DNA from: Apostichopus japonicus
Taxonomy: Eukaryota > Echinodermata > Holothuroidea > Aspidochirotida > Stichopodidae
NCBI RefSeq assembly: GCF_037975245.1
Contig: NC_092572.1
Coordinates: 1,525,501 to 1,589,500 of the forward strand
DNA length: 64,000 nucleotides
Direction of reading: 5' to 3'
Part shown: positions 49,101 through 59,661 of the stretch, in pieces
How the letters are laid out: every line of letters begins with the position of its first letter
How positions within the stretch are numbered: the first letter of the stretch is position 1
Notes under the pieces: generated by a model
Seen by the model: only the letters and a program-made list of their open reading frames with translations
What the model was told of the DNA's origin: nothing
Databases searched by the model: none
Program-made: the position numbers and the translations under genes

Positions 49101-49335
49101 TTCTGTTAGCATAACACTTTTGGTAACAACTTTTGGTATAATTTTTTTTTTCAGTTTTTACTTTGAATTTATGTCAGTCCTTTTTGTAGACGGGTTATTG
49201 TAAATACCTTTGTTTTGTCTGGTGTTAAAGAGTTAAACCTCCAAGCGAGTTTCAAGCAGTCCCGGGGGCAACAATCTCCAGGACGGGGACACAATATCAT
49301 ATGCCAGTAGCCCCACGCCAACACCCCCTCCCCTC

Positions 49336-50740
49336 AGGTTAATGACTAAATCGTGTAGGCGAGAGCGTTATATGGCTCATAATGACTCGTGTATCTCTAA
49401 AAAGGAATTGGAACAATGTGCTTCATGAGATTATTAATTATTAATGTTTTATGCTCATCTACTCAAGTTCCCGTTCAAAAAAGAACCGTTCAACCGAGTT
49501 GATAATAAAGCCCGTAGCATTCGCTTTTCTCCTTTCCACTATATTTTGTGTTGATAGTTAACAGCTTGTTATCACGTAAAATAAATATAACAATATATGT
49601 ATATTATAGTTTGGTTAGCAATGCCATTAATAATAGTTTTACGTGTTGTAAGTATGTTTCGAGGGTTCGAGGTTGGAGACTGGTTGGCTCTGTTGCTAGT
49701 CATGCTGTTGTTATTACCATGTAACTTATTATACCTTTAGTTCTAGTAGATTAGTTATGCACATAATTATGTTCACAAATAAATGTAGGTTAATGACTAA
49801 ATCGTGCAGGCGCTAGCGTTATACGACTCATAATGACTCATGTATCTCTTAAAAGGAATTAAAACAATGTGCTTTTTGAGATTATTAGTTATAAATGTTT
49901 TTATGCTTATCTAATTAAGCTCCCGTTCAAAATAGAACTGTTCAACCGGGTTAGTTTAGTTTAGTAGAAAAAAAGGACCAGGAGGGACACTCAAATCCCC
50001 ATCAAAGGACCCTATAGGAGAGGGAAAAAAAACTAAAGACACAAACACTCAGACCCGAATACAATGCTTAAAGAGCTTGTCCAAAGCATTCTTAAACCCA
50101 TTGACACTACTTGCAAGTACAACTTCCTCAGGCAAACCGTTCCACTCATTCACAAACCCTATTATAAATAAAAGTTATGCCGAATATTATTTCTACTTTG
50201 TGACTTTTGGAGTTTATGACAATGACCTCTGGTACAACTTATATTAGCAAACATGAAAAAGTCGATAAAGGATAAATTTTCAAAACCATAACCAATCTTA
50301 AAAACCTGAATCAAGTCACCACATAACCTCCTACGGTCCAGTATGGTGAGATTCAACAGTTGTAACCGCCTATTATTAGGAAAACTCTTTAAGGAACTAA
50401 TCATCCTATAGTAGCCCTCCTCTGGACCATTTTAAATACTTCCTAATCTGTGATAATGAAGCCCGTAGCATTCGCGTTTCTCCTTTCCGCTATATTTTGT
50501 GTTCATATTCAAAAGTATGTTGTATTATCACCTAAACTCAATATAACAATATATGTATATTATAGTTTGGTTGGCAATGCCACTCATGATAGTTTTAGGT
50601 GTTGTAAGTGTGTTTCAAAGGAGGTTGGAAACTGGTTGGCTGGATGCTAAGCTGCTAGTCATGCTGTTGTTATTTAATGTAATGTATTATACCGCAAGTT
50701 CTAGTTGATGAGTAATGCACATAATTATGTTCACAAATAT
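49336..50740 (+). repeat. 451-bp tandem duplication, second unit interrupted
   Basis: Unit 1 is 49,336-49,786; unit 2 starts at 49,787 with the same 'aggttaatgactaaatcgtg'. Both carry 'gcccgtagcattcgc' followed by 'ttttgtgtt'. Unit 2 is split by about 500 bases of LINE sequence inserted after 'gttcaaccggg'. Confidence 0.8.
49950..50450 (-). mobile_element. LINE ORF2 C-terminal fragment
   Basis: The minus strand encodes ILDRRRLCGDLIQVFKI, TRGHCHKLQKSQSR and, after a frameshift, WVERFA and VVLASSVNGFKNALDKL. This is the conserved C-terminal motif of several non-LTR retrotransposons (R-RGDLI-V-K, TRGH, LP--VV-A-S---FK). It is nested in the second unit of the 451-bp duplication. Confidence 0.7.
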
Positions 50741-52196
50741 ATGATATTCACGTATAATTTCACCGATGACAAGTATGGGGCCGTAGCCTGCGAGAATGAG
50801 GGTGGTAGGTGGGTAGAGGGGACTATCCCGTGAGATTTTACTTCTCAAATGACAGTAGGCCTACCATAAAGTGAATACATGCACAGCATAGTATTAGTTA
50901 TTCCGTTCGTTTTAGCGTAATTATACATGTTTTCTTTGTCAGTTGCGTGTAACCTCAAGATTATAGGCACGTATTGTAGGAATGGCATTCATTAAGAACA
51001 TATAAAGGTTTATTTTAACCGTTCATCACGTATGTGCACAATCGCTTATGTGATGACCATTTGTTTGTTTTGGTTTTCATGAGCTTTGTTAGATGAACGT
51101 TTCGCTCACATATTGTCGACATGGTCACTTTTGGGAAATGGCCCACCCACCACAAGTGTATTTGAAAAGGTCATGGTATATACGCACATAAAGAAAACAG
51201 CACTATGTTACTGTTTCTTTATGATAAATAATACGATACATAATACTACTCGATGTTCCTATTCTACCCAGGCTACGGCCCTGAAGTATATTTTATATAT
51301 TTATATGTTTACGATTTAGTGACCATGCCAAGATACCCAATAGTATTTTTAATGTGACTATATTATCATATTTGTGTGGATTTTTAAACATCTGTATAAA
51401 CAAGATAATTTTATTCTTGTGTGCAAAGCTTAAGAATGTTTTCCTTTAGGCAAAATTTTCAATTTGTTCATGATGATGGAGGCTCTAAGTAAAACCTGGA
51501 CGTTAAATAGAATATTAATTTAAGTCTTATCACTTATCAGATGTGACTTTTGTTAAAATATATTTATGACTGACACATAAATCACCAAACAAACATAAAC
51601 AAACTTGAAGATTACTAGATGGGAGTCCGCCCAGTCGCTATCAACGTGGCTTCGCCCCTGGACACCATCAGGAATCCAAAGGCTGACCACTGGAACTAAA
51701 CCTATAAAGTCTTTGTACCCGCTTATCTTTATCAATGTTCAGTGATTAATATCCACGCTCCTACCCCCCCCCCCTATTTTGCAATTGGTATTGCGGCCCC
51801 TGGTTTTAAGCTGTATTTTCATATTCTTGAATTATGTACAATCTTCATATTACCAACATTGAGATGCTCACGAAGAGCGCTTTATTTTCCGAAACCTGAG
51901 AGGAAGAAAGAGAAATGAAACATAATATAAGAAATGAAGTTTTAAATTTTGTTTGTCCTTCTTGCGCATTGTTCGAATTTTCATTGATAAAGAAGGCTTA
52001 AATAATAAAGTGGTAGTCACGGGTGCAAGTCAATTGTAACTACAGTGTTGAAATATATTACTAATTGGGATATTGAAAGACGATATTGCGATTTACATAA
52101 AACTTGATTTACACATTTCTTTGACGTCCTGTTGTGATTACGGTAGTCGCAATGAGAACTGCACCAACATACACCACAGTCTACAAAGAAATACAC

Positions 52197-55100
52197 TCAC
52201 TCTATTTTATTAGTATTTGCAATTGTTATGCAATCTGGATCCTCTGAGAACTGAGCGTTGTAAAAGACCACTTGATTCTCCACTTTTGGTAAATAGTTGA
52301 GCAGACGGATCGGGTTAGCATTATATACCTCCACAGAGTAAGGCTTTACCTATTTGTATGAAATAATATATAAATATATTAAATTCCTATATTAACATCA
52401 GCTATGAAATAAAATAACGAGTTATAGTATTCAAACTTTTAATATTTTAAACAACGCAGAGTATATAACCATCATTTACAGTTCATGACTTTTCTTCAGG
52501 GACAAACTTAACTTCATAATTACAAACTTAAATTTGTAGACTTTGCTGCAACAATACTTTTTTGTTGAACCAGGCGAATAAGAAATGCCACGGTTCTGTG
52601 TAAAATACTGTATGCTTAACGCGTCAATATAAACTAATGTCTAACATTACAATTCACAAAATTGTTTCATATGAGTTATATCGCAAAGAAATCCATATAA
52701 GTAAACGGCTAGATCAATGTAGAAATAGAAACCACTTACGTCTGTTTCATTGAGAGTCTTTAATAGATGCAGTATTGCTTCTTCATAGTAATCACTCCTG
52801 CTTTGTCTGAACACCAGCTTCTTCATTTGTAACATTCGAGCATATTTCTTGTATTCGTCTACGGTTTTTGTTCCTACTTTTAGTAAACATGCTAACATAT
52901 CAAAGTTTTTAGATTCGATAAGAAATGTGATGGTTTCAGACTTATGCGCACTGAAATTTAACAAATGTTCTACTAGCGGATCTCCATCACGTCCTTTAAT
53001 AGTTAGGTAGCGTGACGTTATTAACCGAGTAATTAATGGTGACCTAGTTAAGTAATTGTCTTCCCTTATTTCCAATGCATCTGCCATACTTGGTGTGTGA
53101 GTTTTCCATGGCAGTTTCCCTACAGAGCTGGGTATTTTCCACCCTTTTCCAGACATACCTTTTCGTAAAAATTCGTCTCTTTGTTTATTTGTAAAGCCTG
53201 CCAGTTCTACTTTAGTGTATAGTCCTTGGAAAAGTTCCTGGTTATGTTCAATATTATCGGATGTAACCCAGATTCTCATATTTTTGAAATGTTCTGGATT
53301 TCCTTTCAAAAGGTTTTCTACTGTCAGAGTATCTGTATTTCTTTTGTCAATATTCCAAGGAGTGGTAAGTCTTGACCAATCGTTAATTCCATCTAACATC
53401 ACAATGCTTTTTTTTTCTTTAAATGCTGAACTTAGTTTCTGGTACGCTTGCTGAGATATTTCATATTTCAAAAGTTTAAACGTTTCCTCTAATATATTGG
53501 CGCCTTTAGGAACATAAGGAAGCTGAAGGTATATCAGCATAAAATCTTTGAGAATTTCTCCTTTCATCCACCTCCTTGCTATGTTTCGGAAAAATTGTGA
53601 TTTGCCAATACCACGTTCTCCACAAAAAAGCACGCGTTTATCATTGCCGTTTAGGAATAAGGCATCAAGAAGTTCATCCTCTTTGGTCACCGTCTTATAT
53701 CTTTTTCCATTTTTCATATTTAACGTTATCTTGTAAGTGCTGTCACTAGACCGGGTTCCTCTAAAGGGTATGTAGCTCTGCTTCAAAGTTTCCATCAACG
53801 TATCTATATCGGAATCGAACAATATCATATACATTTATAAATTTACATTAAATAACTTTATTTTATTATAGCACAAGTATGATGCCGATGAAGACTTACG
53901 GCATTTGTTATAAGACCCATTTAGCACATCTCAACAACAGGAAGAAAAAGAAAAGAAAGATTAGTTAACGTATGAACCTTATAACTACTAAGTAGAAGTC
54001 ACAGTTAACTTGTCTTATATATGGTTTAGAAATTCTGCAGCTGTAACATAAGCTAATATTAAGCCAACGTATGTGTATTTGGTGAAACCCAAAAAATCAT
54101 AGCATACAAAAATGTTAACAGCTACCTTGTTTAAGACACCTCAGCAATAGTACCAGTAAAAGCAAACCACCCACTATCATGACGAATACCAGAGTCATCC
54201 AGGCCGTGATGATGTCTTCGTTAGCAGGATTGTCTGATAAACAAGATAGAACGTCATTATTATTTTATTTTATGATCCATCCATCCGTCCGTCCGTCCGT
54301 CCGTCCGTCCGTCCGTCCGTCCGTCCGTCCGTCCGTCCGTCCGTCCGTCCGTCCGTCCGTCCGTCCGTCCGTCCGTCCGTCCGTCCGTCCGTCCGTCCGT
54401 CCGTCCGTCCGTCCGTCCGTCCGTCCGTCCGTCCGTCCGTCCGTCCGTCCGTCCGTCCGTCCGTCCGTCCGTCCGTCCGTCCGTCCGTCCGTCCGTCCGT
54501 CCGTCCGTCCGTCCGTCCGTCCGTCCGTCCGTCCGTCCGTCCGTCCGTCCTTCTACTCGTCTTTTAATGTGTCATGTTGTATTCTTTCGTCTCAGTGGTA
54601 TTTAAAAATTACGTAAAATTAAAATGCGAGATATGAATCGTTCTCAAAGGTCATACACGTCTTTGAATTGTAAGAATTGCCCTCAACTGTAGCATTTTAG
54701 CAGGGTGGCTTACGTGGTTAATGTGTTCCTGTGTCACTTGTGAACACGTGTGTTTGACTATATCTCATCCTTTATTACATGTATCTTTCAATCTAGTTTT
54801 TTTATCAAGTTTAATGTAGAACTTTGCTTACTATTTACAGCATTTGTTTCGATAATTGAGTTTCTAATTGAAGTAACTACAGTAAGTAACTAACATCAGT
54901 AAATTAAAATAGGGCACTTCTAAGCAAATGCATCTTTCAAAACACTAATAACTTGGTCCCTCAATCCATATTAAAGACTAGCACAGTTTTGAATAGCATG
55001 TTAAGAGCTTTCTATGTTTAAGCACGAACAATGGTCACAACGTGCTCATTTATGTCCTGTAAAGGCAATCATAAAACCATATGTTTAAATTTTCTGCATT

Positions 55101-55637
55101 TTGTTTACATGTTCAAAACTGACTAATCGCAAATGATCTCACTGATGATTCCATATCTCGTGAATTTAAGACTAATATCAAGAGAAATAAGTGGATGCAA
55201 GAATGTTCATGTTCAGAAAGAAAAGAGACGTTTATAAATTACCTTTGTGAACATAAGTAGAAGTCGTTTAAATTTCTACAGATGGTTAGCTATCATTTCC
55301 ATTGGTTTAAGTTTTCAAGGTTACAAGAATCATTAATCCATTAAACTTATTTAAATGGCTGAATAGGCGTTAAATATTTAATTTATTAATGAAAATTCTG
55401 GTCTCATACCTAGCTTCTTCTACCACCATCATCATGGATTAGATACCTCACGTCTGTTCCATTCAATTCTCACTATTAGATAGGCATATGCGTAAACAAT
55501 GTTTCATACTGGAAATGAAATACCAAGCTACAATTATACAGGAAGTTTGACAGAATGTACATGCGACTAATATAGACTAAAATCTTACCCAATGGAATTT
55601 GAGAAGACTTCTCTTCGTTCGTACTCTTCTCTTTCAT
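52197..55637 (-). CDS. Membrane-anchored NACHT NTPase (gene 3), intact
   Basis: Four exons, 457 codons: 55,637-55,589; 54,233-54,126; 53,803-52,740; 52,349-52,197. Start chosen at MKEKSTNEEKSSQIPL because the ATG used in copy 1 is ATTG here and a TAG precedes this ATG in frame. Then a helix (TLVFVMIVGGLLLLVLLL followed by RCLKQ), the NACHT exon with GERGIGKSQFF, IVMLDGINDW and RIWVTSDN, and the LRR-like tail ending in TGA. With no signal peptide and a ~30-residue N-terminus it should be a signal-anchored protein with NACHT inside. It has lost, or never had, the Ig ectodomain of gene 2. It might pair with an Ig-bearing partner (inference). Confidence 0.75.
52740..53803 (-). CDS. NACHT domain exon, gene 3
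   Basis: 1,064 bp, phase 1 in and phase 0 out, 354 codons without interruption. Walker A GERGIGKS, RNIARRWMKGEILKDF, Walker B-like IVMLDGINDW and RIWVTSDN are all present. The acceptor (GATTCCGATATAG) has a weaker pyrimidine tract than in copy 1. Confidence 0.8.
54126..54233 (-). CDS. Transmembrane exon, gene 3
   Basis: A 108-bp phase 1-1 exon: DNPANEDIITAW, a hydrophobic helix of about 20 residues, then RCLKQ. Acceptor TTATCAG and donor GTAGCT are identical to those of copy 1. Confidence 0.7.
54277..54550 (+). repeat. (CCGT)n tetranucleotide array
   Basis: About 68 near-perfect CCGT units after two CCAT units, 44 bases upstream of the transmembrane exon of gene 3 on its transcribed strand (ACGG in the RNA). 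Copy 1 has only a few diverged CCAT-type units at 4,233-4,262. The ORF of repeated PSVR is an artefact. Confidence 0.97.
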
Positions 55638-58600
55638 TTTCTAAACAACACTTTTTAACACAAACGAAGTGTCAGTATAATAATTCCTTTCTTGCGTTTT
55701 ATCCCAGGTGTCTTAAGGTGTCTTGCTGTATGTTGTTCGAGTTATTGTCACACTCGAAGACAATTTTGGTGTTGGGGACACTGTGTTGACGTAAAAATTT
55801 AAGCTGCTAGTTTGGGAACTTTGAAGTGTTACGTTGAACTCGTCACAGGTGTGGCCATATGTTAACGCAATCACATGGTAAGGTTGGAGTCACTATTGAA
55901 AAAAAAAGGCAAGAAAGAAACAACAGTCATCGCTTGGCGTTGATAATTGCCAAACATTTTCTTAGGCAATCAGCTTTGGCAACCGAAGTATCATTTTAAC
56001 ATCAAAAACAAATTAAGCTAAGCAGCTAAACGTTTTGAAGTCCGGTTTAAGTGAATAAATGCAATATTAACTTGTTGTTAATGGTATTTAACAAAGCTGG
56101 TAGGTCTGCGCCATCTCGTCATTTTGGTATGTTCGTAATGGCCAAATTGCGGTGAATTAGTCAGTGAAAGTTCCACCTTCGATATAATTGTATTGTAAAA
56201 TAATAACAAAAGCTATTCCGCAAAACACGTGTCTGCCTCACCTGAACATACATACATGAACATATTTATATAGCGCCTCTCCCATAGGCTGAAACGCTTT
56301 ACACAAAAAGTACAAATAGAAAAACCAGAATTAAAATAATCATCAAGGTAAGCAATACAACCCTCCAAAGCGTTAAACAGTACCAGCATGATTTTAAACT
56401 AGCCGCAGTACCTCACCGCAAGCCAATCTAAGTGTATTAAAAAGTTTTGATATTGACATATTTTGGAGAACGAGACACCACCAGGGCAGTTATGTTCAAA
56501 ACACGTAGTATTGGTGTTAAAGTATAATCAGAAAAGCCGTGTAAGAGTGAGTTACAGTCGTCAATCCTATAAGTAATGAGTACAAAAGCAACATTCTTTG
56601 CAGTCTCACAATTTAAGTAAGAAATTTGTCCCAGATATCTGACAAACATCATATCAGATAACCACACATGTTGAGCATGAGGTACTATAGTTTGATGTGT
56701 GTCAAAATGACACCTTGATTAGAAACATAATCAGAGTCAGGAACAAACAAATTACCAATTAGAAGTTTTAAGTCTGCTAGAACAATCGCCTTTTTGCCAT
56801 CAAGCACAATAAACTGGGCTTTATCATGATTTAGTTTTAATCTATTTGTAAGCATACTGATAAAACGAACATCATACTCATCTTAAGTTATTGCTTAATT
56901 GTGTTGAGAAAGAAATAAATGATGCTTACTTTTACAACTTTTCATATCAATAAAGACCAAATCTTTAAAATACAAAGTATTTGTCGAAAACTTACACAAA
57001 GAATCCGACCACCTCTGCTCCACTCAATTAGTTGTTAAAAGAGCCACAGCAGAAGAGCGTTATTTTGACATCTTTAAACTGTTGCAACCATGTCATTTTT
57101 CATGAAAACTGTATTACTTCTTACTACTAATACGAGAGTTGGGTTAATGTGTCAATATTTTAACGACGGGCTCATTAGCTGTATAAAAATACATAGTGTA
57201 CGACATATGTCTTAGCATTCATTACCTTTTAAAAGCTTATTCGCTGACCTCCGTCAAAAACAGAAAGTAAAGTAATTCCTGTTACTTCATTGCTTGGACC
57301 TTACGTTTAGTTGTGCAAATGAAATGAAGCATTTTCATGAAAGTACAAAAGAGTAGTATATTGTGCTACTTCAAGATATAAGACAATTAAATGTTGAATT
57401 CGTCACTTAACGGAGGGACACGCATTTAACAACATTTCTAATACCCTTGTATGGAACCAAAAACTCTATATAGAGGAGTTTGCCATTAATCAGGCAACAG
57501 TATACGACGGTACCAAATCCATACTTATTAATCTATTCTGAGGAACGTTTCTGCAAGTCATAAACGCCCAAAGAAGTGCTTCAGTTCGAGCTTGGATAAA
57601 TAAAAAATCATACACTAGAATAAATCAATGCATCAAACGCAGGGGTAGTTAGTCTGTCACATTAGAGTAGATAGGACAGTGTATTTTACTATTGGTAATG
57701 ATAAGCTTGGTCATCTTTTGCATGAATGAACAAGCTGTTGTGTATTCAAACTTTTAATCCAGGGAACCAGTCAGATCTAGTATAATGATGCTGACTAGGT
57801 AGTAGGAATGTGTCAGCATTATAGGGGCAGGTATGAATAGGGAAGGCTTGGGTAGACTGAGAATGCTATAGAATTGCTCACAATGTCCAGGTGATCCTAT
57901 TGTCTGCGCTAATAGATGCAACATATTTTCTTTACAATGGACTAGCTATTACATGTATAGGCTAGTGCTGAACAAACACATCACTCTTAGCTAAAACACC
58001 ATGCTGTGAGAGTCATATGATTTCTATATGTATATCTCTTGGTAAGGCGCCCGATTTAATTTTCCGTTGCAACACATGGCATGGGATTTATTTCACTTAT
58101 GAAAACCTATATAAGCCGGGAGGCCAAAATGTTGTGAATTTGGATTTCATCATTTGGCAAGAATTGTGTTGGGAAAAGTCGCCTGGGTACCAGAATCTTG
58201 ATAGAGTCTGAGGAGGGCAGCTGTTTGTTGGCAGTATTGGATGCTGACCTGTATCGCTACAGCTGTACTACGGGGCTTACCAAGGGACGTCGAATGTGAT
58301 ATCATTGTAAGTAAAACTTTGACGTAAAGCATGTATTTACAGTAAACATTATTTGGTTAAATATTGAGATTTGCTGTAAGGGAGAAACAATGTAAAAGGG
58401 TTCGTAATTGTTCTATGAAATTCATTTCCATGTATGCATTATTTATGGCATTTAGGTAATGAAAGTATAGCATGCATGAAAAGAGATAAATTGTGTTAAA
58501 TTAGTGAATTTACCGAAATGAAAGATATTATTTTAATGTGCCGCGCCTAGTTTTGAAGTTGTACGACATGTGGCAATAACATTATTCTACAAGCGTATAA

Positions 58601-59527
58601 AAGTAAAGTTATTTTTACGTTAGAAATGAGTTTAATGTAATTATAAAATTATTTAGGTCGACTTTTGGAAAGACCAAAATGATGTATAATTTTTAGTAAA
58701 TGATTCCATTTACTAGCGGCTTGAAGTTATTATTTTGGAAATATGAAAATCATCTCAAAATTGGTTGAAATGAAAGCATATATATATATATATATATTGC
58801 ATTGTGAATTGGAATTCAAAATATTATAACAGTTTTGGGTTCTTGCTTATTTAATACAGTGCCACTTTTATATCCGTTTGGGATTCAACGAGAATAACGA
58901 GTGACTTTCATCTTACGGGGATAATCAATTCACACTGACTGGTGTAACATCTTATACTACTGAAGAGCGGTAGAACTTTATGATTGTAACATCTATAGTT
59001 ACGAGAACTGTCTCTTACTGAGAAGCATTGGACACTGGAACATCGTCGAATTTTGAACTTTAAATATTGTGTTCACAAGTAAACTTATTCTCAACTACTG
59101 GTAATATCGTATTGTAAAATCAACACTATTGAGGTATGAGTAATTACGTAGTTTTTCTGGGGCAAACAAACTACTTGGGCATTGAGTAAATCATACGTTT
59201 TGGAAAACAACCAAATTTTGTCTGAGCACCTAAAACATGTTAAACTCCTGTAAAAGGTTTCAACTTTGAAGTATCTCAATTCCATGCTTGCAGCAGGAGA
59301 ATATTAGAATCCATGGTATTATTGACTTAGAATTATATTCATTTATTTATTTAAGAAAGAAGAGACTTTGATGAATTAAATTGGTATTATTAAGATTACT
59401 TGGATGTCTTTGTGAATTACTTAATTGTACTGTGTCTTTATATCGGTCGGATAGCCTCCATTCGAACGCGCTAAATTGTACCCCGCTTTTGTAGGTGACA
59501 TAGTCATAAAATAGTTAACAAATTACA
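55638..59527. promoter_or_regulatory. Shared intergenic region between divergent genes (right copy)
   Basis: Aligns in pieces with 6,077-9,120 (for example 'gttgaactcgtcacagg' at ~55,833). It contains a LINE fragment at 56,265-56,880 and lacks the LTR-like insertion. From 57,600 to 59,500 I recognise nothing except a short (TA)n at 58,780-58,797. Confidence 0.45.
56265..56880 (-). mobile_element. L2-like LINE ORF2 fragment with 3' tail
   Basis: The minus strand reads LKLNHDKAQFIVLDGKKA, then ETAKNVAFVLITYRIDDCNSL and LRVLNITALVVSRS, matching the common LINE motif N-DKT-F, SRLDYCNSLL and LQ-VQN-AARL. It ends in 'aggcgctatataaatatg', an L2-type 3' end. Absent at the matching place in the left copy. 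Confidence 0.7.
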
Positions 59528-59661
59528 TTTTAGTTGTGATTCTCTATTATAACAAGTGGCAGAATGAAGCTATTACTCAGCTGGTTTCACTTTAACATCA
59601 TTACATGGGAATTGATTCCTATATATAATCGCGTTTGCGTATACACAGTGCTTGCATTACA
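59528..59661 (+). promoter_or_regulatory. Conserved 5' flank block of kinase-like gene D
   Basis: Same TTTAGTTGTGATTCTCT block as at 9,121 and 17,571. This copy also has TATATATAA near 59,619, about 40 bases before the ATG, which might act as a TATA box. Confidence 0.5.

Larger units (their letters stand above)
47180..52196. other. 3' flank of NACHT gene 3, right arm of the segmental duplication with a 3-kb insertion
   Basis: 47,180-47,830 aligns with 1-650 and 50,780-52,190 with 690-2,149. The intervening ~2.95 kb (47,830-50,775) has no counterpart at the left copy and holds a 451-bp tandem duplication and a LINE fragment. No supported coding exon. Confidence 0.55.

Noticed and set aside
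54277-54550. CRISPR-like array
   Set aside because: A continuous tetranucleotide repeat with no spacers, in a eukaryotic intron.
54179-54616. 145-residue ORF with repeated PSVR
   Set aside because: Translation of the (CCGT)n array; on the opposite strand to the flanking gene.
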